From positions 1 to 30,975 of the forward strand of contig URHE01000013.1 of the NCBI GenBank assembly GCA_900547595.1: 30,975 nt of DNA, given 5' to 3'. Positions 15,790 to 23,743 of this stretch are shown here, in pieces. The position numbers and the translations under genes were made by a program. The DNA comes from an uncultured Desulfovibrio sp. (GTDB lineage Bacteria; Desulfobacterota; Desulfovibrionia; Desulfovibrionales; Desulfovibrionaceae). The notes beneath the pieces are model-generated. The model was not told the DNA's origin. It did no database searches and saw only the letters and a list, made by a program, of their open reading frames with translations. Numbering within the stretch: the first letter of the stretch is position 1; the number at the start of each line of letters is the position of its first letter.

Positions 15790-15860
15790 CGCCGCAGTCT
15801 TCGCGGCGCACATCCCCCTCCGGTGGAGGCGCGGGTCCCGCACGGCGTCGGGACCCGCGC
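15790..15860 (+). terminator. Two hairpins between aroE and the desulforedoxin-like gene
   Basis: CGCCGC (15790-15795) pairs with GCGGCG (15803-15808). GCGCGGGTCCCG (15829-15840) then pairs perfectly with CGGGACCCGCGC (15849-15860), a 12-bp stem with an 8-base loop. There is no T-run. They fill most of the 107-bp gap and may lower or separate expression of the last gene. Confidence 0.4.
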
Positions 15861-15896
15861 CCGACGGGAGAAACCAGCGCACAACGGGACTCCGTC

Positions 15897-16430
15897 ATGG
15901 ACGACGCCACCAGCTTCGGGCCGCTTCGGTGCAAACTCCCGCGCAAACCGTGGCCGGACGCCGCAGCGTTGCGCTTCCATACCTGCGGGGTCTGCGGGCG
16001 TCTCCTCTACGAATTCTCCACGCCGGACGCCGACGGCACGGCGACAGCGCCGCCGCGTTGCTGCGGACGCGCCATGAACGCCCTCACGCCGGTGCGTCCG
16101 AAAGGCGAACGCCTGCGCTATGATATTGTGGGCGGCTTCAACAACAATGCCGTCCTGGCGCATTGGCAAGGCCCCCCGCCGCGCTGGATCGCCCTCAGGA
16201 CCTATACGGGATTCTACCTGAAACAGGTGCCGGAAACCAAAGCCTCGCCCCTGGCCTTTCCGCTTTCCGACGAGGACGCTTACGCCTACTGCGATCGGAA
16301 ACTCTGCAGGAAATGCCTGTATCGCTGCAAGAAGGGCTGCGTCCTCTACTACTGTTTCGGAAATGACGAGGTGCTTGAATGCCCTCTCGACCAGACCAGC
16401 CCCTATTTCCACAGGAGCGGCGCATCCTGA
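15897..16430 (+). CDS. Cys-rich desulforedoxin/desulfoferrodoxin-like iron protein
   Basis: The 177-residue protein has 12 cysteines. Residues 30-33 (CGVC) and 55-56 (CC, in PRCCGRAM) form the CxxC...CC pattern of desulforedoxin, the rubredoxin-like FeCys4 domain at the N-terminus of desulfoferrodoxin. The middle (about 75-135) recalls the superoxide reductase domain, with AHW, RWIAL and AYAYCDRK at the spacing of the HYIEW and REYCNLHG blocks. Most histidine ligands of that centre are missing. The C-terminus instead carries C132, C137, C140, C144, C148, C153 and C162, enough for an extra metal or Fe-S site. The ribosome site is weak (GGGAC). It closes the plus operon after two hairpins. Electron transfer or redox sensing is plausible; I know of no characterised homologue. 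Confidence 0.75.
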   Translation: MDDATSFGPLRCKLPRKPWPDAAALRFHTCGVCGRLLYEFSTPDADGTATAPPRCCGRAMNALTPVRPKGERLRYDIVGGFNNNAVLAHWQGPPPRWIALRTYTGFYLKQVPETKASPLAFPLSDEDAYAYCDRKLCRKCLYRCKKGCVLYYCFGNDEVLECPLDQTSPYFHRSGAS

Positions 16431-16456
16431 TTTCCGGCCGGAGCGGTTCCGGCGTC

Positions 16457-16518
16457 TTCCCGCGTCACCGCAAGGGGCCATGCCGTTCGCGTGGACGGCA
16501 TGGCCCCTTGCGCGGGAA
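16457..16518. terminator. Very strong hairpin between convergent genes (bidirectional terminator)
   Basis: Bases 16469-16486 pair without mismatch with 16495-16512 (18 bp, 8-base loop). The stem extends by TTCCCG (16457-16462) with CGGGAA (16513-16518), leaving one 6-base bulge. It occupies the gap between the desulforedoxin-like gene and the LysR gene, which end facing each other. There is no clear T-run on either strand. Confidence 0.6.
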
Positions 16519-16534
16519 ACTGTTCCGACATGCG

Positions 16535-17470
16535 TCACTCGCCGGACCGCTCCGCATCCTCCACTTCGAACTCGCGCATGAGAAAGGCAAAAAACGCCTT
16601 GACCTGCGGATATTGGTACGGGCTTTCCTTTTGCATCACCACATAATACTGCCGAGGCCGGAAGAACTTTTTCAACGGATAGATATTGAACTGCCCCGGC
16701 TGATGGATGTCGTCCACCACGAAACGGTCCAGAATGGTGCAGCACAGCCCGGAGGCCACGCAGCGCAGGAGGCAGTCCTGATGATCGATGATATGCTTGG
16801 GCTTGAGGGTGATGCCATACTGTTGACACTGCAACGAAACGTTGAGCCACAGGCTCGATTTCGGCGTGGGAGCCCCCAGCTGGAGAGAGGCCAGATCCTC
16901 GAGGCTCAGGTGCGACGCGTCCAGTTGCACTCCTCTGGGGGTGATCAGCACGAGTTCGCTCAGAAAGAGCGGAATCGACATGAATTCCTCGGGAATGCGA
17001 CTTGACGACAGAATGCCCATGTCCACCCGGTTGCTGGCGACATCCTCGAACAGTCTGCTCTCCAGCAGAGAGGAGGTCAGACGGAACATGACGCCCGAGT
17101 GACGCGTGGCGAATCGCTCCACAAGCTGTGGAAGAATATGATTGTAAAAGGAAAACATGGCCTCGATACGCAGCTCTCCATGCACATCCGAGGGCATGTT
17201 CACAAGTTGCTGACGCAATTCGTTGATGAAGGAAAATAACTGCGATGCCCTGCTCAGGAGCAGTTTACCCTCTTCTGTCAGAATGCGGTTATTTTTTGTT
17301 CCTGTAAACAGTTTGACGCCAAATTCTTTTTCCAGACACTTGATCTGATAGGTAAGCGCGGACTGGTTGCGATGCATCTGCTTCATGGCCGCGGTCATAT
17401 TGCCGCAGGTCGCTGTGTAATAAAATCCCCTCAGCCATTGGATAAAATCGCCGCTGAATTCCTGAAGCAT
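16535..17470 (-). CDS. LysR-family transcriptional regulator
   Basis: The 311-residue protein has an N-terminal winged helix-turn-helix (TCGNMTAAMKQMHRNQSALT, then IKCLEKEFGVKLF) and a C-terminal effector-binding domain of the periplasmic-binding-protein type (about 95-295). LysR proteins usually sense a pathway metabolite and activate nearby operons. The ATG at 17470 (MLQEFSGDF) has GAGGTGG just upstream and is preferred to an in-frame GTG at 17512 with no good ribosome site. It sits tail-to-tail with the plus operon and is the only transcription factor encoded near either CoA-ester operon. It is thus the best candidate to act in the 10530-11291 control region, although LysR genes more often lie divergent from their targets. 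Confidence 0.93.
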   Translation of the reverse strand: MLQEFSGDFIQWLRGFYYTATCGNMTAAMKQMHRNQSALTYQIKCLEKEFGVKLFTGTKNNRILTEEGKLLLSRASQLFSFINELRQQLVNMPSDVHGELRIEAMFSFYNHILPQLVERFATRHSGVMFRLTSSLLESRLFEDVASNRVDMGILSSSRIPEEFMSIPLFLSELVLITPRGVQLDASHLSLEDLASLQLGAPTPKSSLWLNVSLQCQQYGITLKPKHIIDHQDCLLRCVASGLCCTILDRFVVDDIHQPGQFNIYPLKKFFRPRQYYVVMQKESPYQYPQVKAFFAFLMREFEVEDAERSGE

Positions 17471-17588
17471 GTCCACCTCGCTTTCCGCTACGTGAACCTG
17501 TGGAGCGTTCACGGATGCGTACCCGAGAGCCTGATCCCGAAATCCTGGACGTGGCGGCGCATCGGAGCCTTTTGCCGTTCAAAACGCC

Positions 17589-18398
17589 CTACGACGAAAC
17601 CGCGCGGAAGTTCCGATTGAGCCACTCGGCGATGGCGCCCACGCCGTCCTCGTCCACCCGGAACCAGGTATTGGCGAAGGGCGTCACCACCTTGCGCCAC
17701 GAGAGAAAGCGGCAGCCGTAACTCATGACGCCCTCGGCATCGGGCTTGGGCATGGCGCGCACGATGGCGCCGCGCACGAAGAGGGGATTGGGTTCGCCGC
17801 TTCTGCCGAAATCGCCCTTGAGCAAGACGGGGTCGTTGATGGAGGAATGCGAGAGCGGACTCGCGCCCAGCGCGTCCAGGCGCATGCCGGAGGCCGAAAG
17901 CTCGCCAAGCTCGCACTCGTCATTTTCCAGCGGCGTCCAGGCGAGTTCCGGCAGATCCTCGGGGCCGCCGTGCACCAGCCGCCCGTACCAGACGCCGAAG
18001 CCCCCGGCGCTTTCCCTGTCCAGGTTGACGCGTTTGCTGAACCGGCGCTGGTTGTGATCGACCTCTTCCGGCAGGGGAAAGACGAGATACATGGAATTGA
18101 GCGGCCCGTTGTAGATGCGGGCGAGCCGCGACAGAAAGTGGCAGGTCACGGGCTTGTCGCGCATGACCGTGAAATAGCCGCTGACTTCGGAGCCCCAGAT
18201 GAGCGGATGCGCCGCCAGCTGTTCCAGCTCGGCGCGGACCACGAAGTGGCCGTTCTTGATCATGATGCAGGGCGCGGCGAACCGGGAGACCTCGCACTTG
18301 TCCAGCAGAAAGACGAGGTTGATGAACGCGCGCTGCGAACACGCTGCATTGAACCAGCTTTCCGGCTCTTCACGAACATCCGGCTTCATGTCGGCCAT
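17589..18398 (-). CDS. PilZ-domain, YcgR-like c-di-GMP responsive protein
   Basis: The 269-residue protein has an N-terminal domain of about 110 residues followed by a C-terminal domain with the two PilZ signatures in degenerate form. These are RxxxR (R119 and R123, in QRRFSKR) and an E-x-S-x-x-G version of the D/NxSxxG motif (ELSASG, 166-171). PilZ proteins bind cyclic di-GMP and act on motility, adhesion or polysaccharide systems; the two-domain plan recalls the flagellar brake YcgR. The motifs are imperfect (Glu for Asp/Asn, wide spacing), so nucleotide binding is not assured. The start at 18398 (MADMKPDV) has GAGGTGG upstream; a longer frame to 18455 lacks one. It follows ktrA after a likely terminator. 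Confidence 0.65.
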   Translation of the reverse strand: MADMKPDVREEPESWFNAACSQRAFINLVFLLDKCEVSRFAAPCIMIKNGHFVVRAELEQLAAHPLIWGSEVSGYFTVMRDKPVTCHFLSRLARIYNGPLNSMYLVFPLPEEVDHNQRRFSKRVNLDRESAGGFGVWYGRLVHGGPEDLPELAWTPLENDECELGELSASGMRLDALGASPLSHSSINDPVLLKGDFGRSGEPNPLFVRGAIVRAMPKPDAEGVMSYGCRFLSWRKVVTPFANTWFRVDEDGVGAIAEWLNRNFRAVSS

Positions 18399-18435
18399 GG
18401 ACCACCTCAACGGCAAATGGTCCGGAATCATATCC

Positions 18436-18463
18436 AAAGCCGCCGCGCATGGCAATCGGCGGC
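18436..18463 (-). terminator. Likely terminator after ktrA
   Basis: On the minus strand GCCGCCG (plus 18457-18463) pairs with CGGCGGC (18439-18445) around an 11-base loop and is followed by TTT. It lies between the ktrA stop and the PilZ gene, suggesting separate transcription of the latter. Confidence 0.4.
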
Positions 18464-18482
18464 GGGCCGTCCCCGGCGGGGC

Positions 18483-19145
18483 TCACGCCCTGGCGGCCAT
18501 GGCGGCCACAGCGTCCCTGTAGCCGATGACGAGCAGCTTGTCCCCGGCCTGCAACGGCCTGTCGGGATCGGGCACAAAGCGGTATTCCCGGTCGCCGGCT
18601 CCCTGCACCCCGGCAACCAGCACATGGTTTTCACGGCGCAGGTTCAACTCCCGCAGGCTCTTGCCCGCCAGGCGCTCCACCATCACTTCCTGCAGGGCCA
18701 CGCCCCTGCCGATGGGCAACAGGTCCAGCAGGCCAGGATTGTCCAGAACATGGGCCAGCTGGGTGGCGGCGTCGATCTCCGGCTGGATGACGCGCCTGAC
18801 CCCCATGCGCCGCAGCACCTTGGCATGCAGGGGCGTGGCCGCCTTGGCGATGATGTTGCGCACGCCCAGTTCCAGCAGGTTGAGCGCCACCAGGATGGAT
18901 GTTTCCAGATTGTCGCCCGCCGAAATGACAACGGTCTCCAGCCCGGCGAAATGCAGCTGCGCCAGGGCGGTCTTGTCCGTGGCGTCGGCTTCCCACGCCT
19001 GGGTCAGCACCTCCCGGGCGAGCTGCACCCGGGCCGGGGCCACATCCACGCCCACACATCTGTCGCCCAGACCGGCAAGCACCGTGCCGAGCTGGAGGCC
19101 GAACTTGCCGAGCCCGATGATGCCCGTCTCGCCCGCATGTTTCAT
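18483..19145 (-). CDS. ktrA: KtrA/TrkA-type potassium channel regulatory subunit (RCK)
   Basis: The 220-residue cytoplasmic protein has a Rossmann RCK-N domain (GLGKFG at 11-16, acidic VDV after the second strand) and a C-terminal RCK-C domain (LAGKSLRELNLRRENHVLVAG to LLVIGYRD). Such subunits form an octameric ring that gates KtrB in response to nucleotides. Single-RCK length identifies the KtrA type rather than the tandem E. coli TrkA. It lies 28 bp after ktrB, with AAGGCGG before the ATG. Confidence 0.93.
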   Translation of the reverse strand: MKHAGETGIIGLGKFGLQLGTVLAGLGDRCVGVDVAPARVQLAREVLTQAWEADATDKTALAQLHFAGLETVVISAGDNLETSILVALNLLELGVRNIIAKAATPLHAKVLRRMGVRRVIQPEIDAATQLAHVLDNPGLLDLLPIGRGVALQEVMVERLAGKSLRELNLRRENHVLVAGVQGAGDREYRFVPDPDRPLQAGDKLLVIGYRDAVAAMAARA

Positions 19146-19173
19146 GCCGTCCGCCTTTGGTCGCCGCGGGCCT

Positions 19174-20559
19174 CTAGCCCACGGGCAGCGTTTCTTCAGG
19201 ATACCGGAACGCCTGGGGCGCCGTCAGCTGGCTGACCGCGCCGATGAGCCAGATGGGGCCCAGCTTGCCGACGAACATGGCGCAGCAGAGCACAAGCTTG
19301 CCGGCATCGCCGAGTCCGGGCGTCAGATTGAGGGAAAGCCCCACCGTGCAGAACGCGGAGACCACCTCGAACACAATGTCGAAAAACGGCGCCGAGCCCG
19401 TATGCGGCTTGGCGCCCCGCTCCAGCAAAAGCAGGGCGAAGCTCGCGGCCAGGATGATGAAGGTGGCGCAGAAAAAGAGCAGGAACGCCTGGCTGATGGT
19501 GGCAGGTGTCAGGCCGCGCCCCTGAAGCACCGCCTGCGGCCGCCCCGTGAGCCGCGCGCGAAGCTGGGCCAGCACCACGCGAAAGGTGGTGGTCTTGATG
19601 CCGCCCGCGCAGGAGCCGGGCGAACCGCCAATGCCCATGAGCAGGATCACGAGCAGGAGGCTGGCCGTGCTGAACGACGCCTGGTCCACCGTGGCGAACC
19701 CCGCCGTGCGGCAGCTCACGGACGCAAAAAACGCCGAAAGCAGGCGCTCGTGAACGGGCATGCCCGCAAAGGCCGGATTGCGCCATTCCAGCGCGAAAAT
19801 GCCCAGGCCGCCGGCAACGATGAGCCAGAAGGTCGTCCGGAGCACCAGCCGGCTGCACCAGGAAAGACGGGGAGCCGCGTTTTCCGGCTGCGGCAGCCGG
19901 CGCGCCGGGCCGAAGCGGCGGCCAAGGCCGTGCCGCAGACGCCGCAGGAGATCGTCCAGCACAAAAAAGCCCAGCCCGCCCAGCACGATGAGCACCATGA
20001 GGATGCCGTTCAGCCCCAGGGCCCCCCGGAAGCGTTCCAGGCTGTCGCCCCAGGGCGCGAAGCCCGCATTGCAGAACGCCGAAACGGAAAGAAAGACCGC
20101 GTTGAACAGGCCGATCCCCTCCTCCCGCAGCCCAAGCAGGCAGAGGGCGCCCGCGGCCTCGATGACGAAAACAAGGACGACGACCCGGCGCACAAAGGCC
20201 GACAGGCTGAACCCGTGATCATAGAACAGGCCCTGCTCCACGGCCACCCGGTCCGAAAGCGAGATCCTGCGGCCCATGAGATGCACGAAGAGCGTGGCAT
20301 AGGTAAAGATGCCGATGCCGCCCAGCTGGACGAGGGCCAGAACGATGCACTGGCCGGCCCGGGTATAGACGGCGAAAATGTCGAACGGGGCCAGCCCCGT
20401 GACGCAGACCGCCGATGTGGCGAGGAAGAGCGCGTCCACCGGGCGCACGGGCTGCGTGGCGAACACGTCCAGCCCCAGAAGGAAGCCGCCCGCGCCGATG
20501 GCCGCCGCAAAGGCGAACACGGGCAGGAAAAAGGGCATGGCGAAACGTGGTGCGGGCAT
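19174..20559 (-). CDS. ktrB: KtrB/TrkH-type potassium transporter membrane subunit
   Basis: The 461-residue membrane protein has the four-fold pore repeats of the Trk/Ktr/HKT family. The selectivity loops are visible as TSAVCVTGL, VSAFCNAGF, ASVSCRTAGF and VSAFCTVGL, each with the key glycine. The gating-loop region GIGGSPGSCAGGIKTTTFRV is also typical. It takes up K+ (often with Na+) in complex with the downstream KtrA. The ATG at 20559 has a weak ribosome site (GGAAAG). A convincing sigma-70 promoter lies about 60 bp upstream. Confidence 0.94.
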   Translation of the reverse strand: MPAPRFAMPFFLPVFAFAAAIGAGGFLLGLDVFATQPVRPVDALFLATSAVCVTGLAPFDIFAVYTRAGQCIVLALVQLGGIGIFTYATLFVHLMGRRISLSDRVAVEQGLFYDHGFSLSAFVRRVVVLVFVIEAAGALCLLGLREEGIGLFNAVFLSVSAFCNAGFAPWGDSLERFRGALGLNGILMVLIVLGGLGFFVLDDLLRRLRHGLGRRFGPARRLPQPENAAPRLSWCSRLVLRTTFWLIVAGGLGIFALEWRNPAFAGMPVHERLLSAFFASVSCRTAGFATVDQASFSTASLLLVILLMGIGGSPGSCAGGIKTTTFRVVLAQLRARLTGRPQAVLQGRGLTPATISQAFLLFFCATFIILAASFALLLLERGAKPHTGSAPFFDIVFEVVSAFCTVGLSLNLTPGLGDAGKLVLCCAMFVGKLGPIWLIGAVSQLTAPQAFRYPEETLPVG

Positions 20560-20619
20560 GGCGGCATTCTTTCCGGAACCTGCGGGCCTGAACCGCCGGG
20601 GGCGCGGCCCCGCACTTTC

Positions 20620-20648
20620 ACCATAGGCGGGAGGCCCCCGCCCGTCAA
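20620..20648 (-). promoter_or_regulatory. Sigma-70 promoter of ktrB-ktrA
   Basis: On the minus strand, TTGACG (plus 20643-20648), exactly 17 bases, then TATGGT (20620-20625) match five and four of six consensus positions. Transcription would start near 20613, about 54 bases before the ktrB ATG. The spacer is GC-rich and partly self-complementary (GGCGGG...CCCGCC). Confidence 0.6.
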
Positions 20649-20719
20649 GGCAGGGCGCCCGGCATGGGCGCCGGCTTCAGGCGGCGCCGCCATCCTGTCC
20701 TCCGGCGCGCGGGTTTTCG

Positions 20720-20748
20720 TTGCGTATTTGCCCGGCGGCTGCTACAGT
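20720..20748 (+). promoter_or_regulatory. Candidate promoter of the lactate oxidation operon
   Basis: TTGCGT (20720-20725), 17 bases, TACAGT (20743-20748) is a moderate sigma-70-like match with ideal spacing. Transcription would begin near 20755, giving a leader of about 208 bases. No clear sigma-54 -24/-12 element was seen here. Confidence 0.4.
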
Positions 20749-20755
20749 GGAAGAG

Positions 20756-20962
20756 ATAGTACAGGCAGAGGCAACGTACCGCCGGTATCCCCGGCGCCTG
20801 GCCGGCATTCCGGCCCGGCGGCGCGGGGCGCCGGCGCGGGGCATCCCCTTTTCGGAATATCCCGGAAGCGTGCGCGCGGCGGGCCCGCGCGTCCGCGGCA
20901 TTCCGGCGCGCCGGATGCGCAGTCCACGCATCGGCACCATCCCGCAGGAGCGAGGAGGTTCT
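20756..20962 (+). other. GC-rich 5' leader of the lactate operon with internal repeats
   Basis: About 207 bases without a convincing gene precede glcD. The stretch GGCATTCCGGC occurs twice, near 20808 and 20899, each followed by a CG-rich continuation. The part around 20870-20895 is nearly self-complementary (GCGCGCGG...CCCGCGCG), so the RNA should fold strongly. An in-frame open stretch links this leader to glcD, but its peptide is repetitive Arg/Pro/Gly-rich and lacks a ribosome site. Confidence 0.4.
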
Positions 20963-22348
20963 ATGGCAAGTCAGGCACTGATCAAGGATTTTGAAGACCT
21001 GCTCGGCAAGGAAAACGTCTTTACCTCCGACGCCGACCGGCAGAGTTATTCATTCGATTCGGCTGTCCTCCCCTCGGTGACGCCCGCCATGGTGCTGCGC
21101 CCCACCACCGCGGAGCAGCTCGGCCAGTGCGTGAAAAAGCTCTATGAGGCCGGCGTGCCCATGACCGTGCGCGGCGCGGGCACCAACCTTTCCGGCGGCA
21201 CCATCCCCGACAGCGTGGATTCCGCCGTCATTCTCACCACGGCCCTCAACCGGATCATCGAGATCAACACCAACGACCTCTACGCCGTGGTGGAGCCCGG
21301 CGTCATCACGGCCCAGTTCGCCGCCGAAGTGGCGAAAAAGGGCCTCTTCTACCCGCCCGATCCGGGCTCCCAGACGGTCTCCACCCTGGGCGGCAACATC
21401 GCCGAGAACGCGGGCGGCCTGCGCGGCCTGAAATACGGCGTCACCAAGGACTACCTCATGGGCATCGAGTTCTTCGATTCCACGGGCGCCCTGGTGCGCT
21501 CCGGCTCGCGCACGGTGAAATGCGTGACCGGCTACAACCTGCCCGGCCTCATGATCCAGTCCGAGGGCACGCTCGGCATCATCTCGCAGGCCGTGATGAA
21601 GCTCATTCCGCCGCCGCGCGCCTCCCAGGCGCTCATGGCCGTCTTTGCGGACATGCAGGACGCGGCCGAGGCCGTGGCGGGCATCATCGCGGCCCACATC
21701 CTGCCCTGTACCCTGGAGTTTCTTGACAACAACACCATCGTGCGCGTGGACGACTTCACCCATGCCGGGCTTCCGCGCGAAGCCGGCGCCATCCTGCTCA
21801 TCGAGGTGGACGGCCACCCGGCCCAGGTGGCGGACGACGCCGCCGCCGTGGAGAAGGTCCTCAAGGCCAACAACGCCACCGCCGTCCATGTGCCCAAGGA
21901 CGCGGAAGAAAAGAACCGCCTCTGGGAGGCCCGCCGCCAGGCCCTGCCCGTGCTCGCGCGCTGCCGGCCCACAACGGTGCTGGAGGACGCCACGGTGCCG
22001 CGCTCGCAGATCCCGGCCATGATGAAGGCCGTCAACGAGATCGCGGCCAAGCACAAGGTGGAGGTCGGCACCTTCGGCCATGCGGGCGACGGCAACCTGC
22101 ACCCCACCTTCCTCTGCGACAAGCGCGACAAGGAGGAATTCGCGCGCGTGGAAGCCGCCGTGGACGAAATGTTTGACGTGGCCATCCGCCTTCAGGGCAC
22201 GCTTTCGGGCGAGCACGGCATCGGCACGGCCAAGGCCAAGTGGCTGGAAAAGGAGACCGGGCGCGGCGCCATCGAGTTCTCGCGCAGGCTCCGGCGCGCC
22301 CTTGACCCCAAGGGTCTGCTCAATCCCACGAAAATGGTGGAGATCTAG
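20963..22348 (+). CDS. glcD: FAD-linked D-lactate/glycolate dehydrogenase (GlcD type)
   Basis: The 461-residue flavoprotein would oxidise D-lactate (or glycolate) to pyruvate (or glyoxylate), passing electrons to the Fe-S protein encoded next. The N-terminal FAD domain shows VRGAGTNLSGG and STLGGNIAENAGGLRGLKYG. The C-terminal domain has FGHAGDGNLHPTF, with the histidine typical of the active site, and GEHGIGTAKAKWL. Length and layout match GlcD-type lactate dehydrogenases of sulfate reducers. GAGGAGG lies seven bases before the ATG. The gene starts the lactate operon, and the glcF-like gene follows after 3 bases. Confidence 0.93.
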   Translation: MASQALIKDFEDLLGKENVFTSDADRQSYSFDSAVLPSVTPAMVLRPTTAEQLGQCVKKLYEAGVPMTVRGAGTNLSGGTIPDSVDSAVILTTALNRIIEINTNDLYAVVEPGVITAQFAAEVAKKGLFYPPDPGSQTVSTLGGNIAENAGGLRGLKYGVTKDYLMGIEFFDSTGALVRSGSRTVKCVTGYNLPGLMIQSEGTLGIISQAVMKLIPPPRASQALMAVFADMQDAAEAVAGIIAAHILPCTLEFLDNNTIVRVDDFTHAGLPREAGAILLIEVDGHPAQVADDAAAVEKVLKANNATAVHVPKDAEEKNRLWEARRQALPVLARCRPTTVLEDATVPRSQIPAMMKAVNEIAAKHKVEVGTFGHAGDGNLHPTFLCDKRDKEEFARVEAAVDEMFDVAIRLQGTLSGEHGIGTAKAKWLEKETGRGAIEFSRRLRRALDPKGLLNPTKMVEI

Positions 22349-22351
22349 CCC

Positions 22352-23647
22352 ATGGAAAACAATCTGCAAAAGCTGGCCCAGCGCCTCATGGCGCTGGACG
22401 ACAGGATCACGGCCTGCATGCGGTGCGGCATGTGCCAGGCGGTCTGTCCCATGTTCGGCGCTTCCGGACAGGAGGCCGACGTGGCGCGGGGCAAGCTCTT
22501 CCTCATCAACAATCTCGCCCACATGCTGCTGGACGATCCCGAGGCCCTGGCCGACAAGCTGGGCCGCTGCCTGCTCTGCGGCTCCTGCCAGGCCGCGTGC
22601 CCGCCCGGCGTCCGGATCATGGACATCTTCATGGAGGCGCGCGAGGTGGTCTATGCCTACCTCGGCCTCAATCCCATCAAGAAGCTCGTGTTCCGCACCC
22701 TGCTCGCCAAGCCGGGGCTCTTCAACTTCGCCATGCGCGTGGGCGCGCCGGTGCAGGGCCTGCTCTTCCGCAAGACGGGCGATGCCCAGGGCACGGTCTG
22801 CGCGCCCATGTTCAACTTCATTCTGGGCGACCGCCACATCCGCCCGCTGGCGAAAAAGCCCCTGCACGCCATTTACGGCGCCCTGGACGAGCCGCGCCCG
22901 GCCGGCGGCATCAAGGCGGCCTTCTTCCCCGGCTGTCTGGGCGACAAGATGTATGTGGAAATGAGCGAAGCCTGCCTCAAGGTGCTGCGGCACCACAAGG
23001 TGGCGGTGTACATGCCCGCGGAATTCGCCTGCTGCGGCATCCCGGCCGTGTCGTCGGGCGATGCCGAAGGTATGCTCAGGGAGCTCCGGGTCAATCTGGC
23101 CGCGCTCGCCAGGGGCGACTTTGACTATCTGCTCACGCCCTGCGCCTCCTGCACCTCGACCATCAAGGAACTCTGGCCCCGCTACGCGGAACGGCTGGGC
23201 GCCTCCGAGGCAAAGCTTGCCGCCGGCATTGCTGCCAAGAGCATGGACATCAACGTCTTCATCGTGGATGTGCTCGGCGTCACGCCCGCCGAACCCAGGC
23301 CCGGCGCCACCACCGTCACCTATCACGATTCCTGCCACCTCAAGAAATCCCTGGGCGTGAGCAGGGAACCGCGCATGGTGGTCCAGGCCAACCCCGGCTA
23401 TGCGCTGAAGGAGATGAACGAAGCCGACCGCTGCTGCGGCTGCGGCGGTTCCTTCAACCTCTTCCACTACGACTATTCGCGCAAGATCGGCCAGCGCAAG
23501 CGCGACAATGTGGTGGCCACCGGCGCCAGGGTGGTGAGCGCGGGCTGCCCGGCCTGCATGATGCAGCTGGAGGACGTGCTTTCCCAGAACAGGGACCCGG
23601 TCCAGGTCAAGCACACGGTGGAACTCTACGCCGAAAGCCTGGACTAG
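22352..23647 (+). CDS. Lactate dehydrogenase-associated Fe-S subunit (GlcF-like, CCG domains)
   Basis: The 431-residue protein has two [4Fe-4S] motifs near the N-terminus (C22-C25-C28-C32 and C73-C76-C79-C83). Two cysteine-rich CCG domains follow (FFPGCLGD...FACCGIP and HDSCHLKKS...DRCCGCGGSF), as in GlcF, LutA and heterodisulfide reductase HdrD. It accepts electrons from the flavin subunit and delivers them to the menaquinone pool or a membrane complex. Only 3 bases separate it from glcD, so translation is coupled. Cytoplasmic face of the membrane. Confidence 0.93.
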   Translation: MENNLQKLAQRLMALDDRITACMRCGMCQAVCPMFGASGQEADVARGKLFLINNLAHMLLDDPEALADKLGRCLLCGSCQAACPPGVRIMDIFMEAREVVYAYLGLNPIKKLVFRTLLAKPGLFNFAMRVGAPVQGLLFRKTGDAQGTVCAPMFNFILGDRHIRPLAKKPLHAIYGALDEPRPAGGIKAAFFPGCLGDKMYVEMSEACLKVLRHHKVAVYMPAEFACCGIPAVSSGDAEGMLRELRVNLAALARGDFDYLLTPCASCTSTIKELWPRYAERLGASEAKLAAGIAAKSMDINVFIVDVLGVTPAEPRPGATTVTYHDSCHLKKSLGVSREPRMVVQANPGYALKEMNEADRCCGCGGSFNLFHYDYSRKIGQRKRDNVVATGARVVSAGCPACMMQLEDVLSQNRDPVQVKHTVELYAESLD

Positions 23648-23743
23648 TTCCCGATCGCGAAAATTCCGGGCCCCAACGCGCAACCGGCCCCCGTGCAGAC
23701 GCCGGGAGAACCGCCTTTTGGCATGAACTTAAAGGAGAAACCT

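Noticed and set aside
18399..18455. Longer N-terminus for the PilZ-type protein
   Set aside because: No ribosome site precedes the upstream codon, whereas GAGGTGG lies just before the ATG at 18398.
18526..20994. 822-codon plus-strand frame opposite ktrA and ktrB
   Set aside because: Antisense to genes with intact RCK and K+-selectivity motifs, with low-complexity Arg/Glu/Ala-rich composition.
21050..23683. 877-codon minus-strand frame opposite glcD and the glcF-like gene
   Set aside because: Shadow of two conserved genes; no recognisable domain despite great length.
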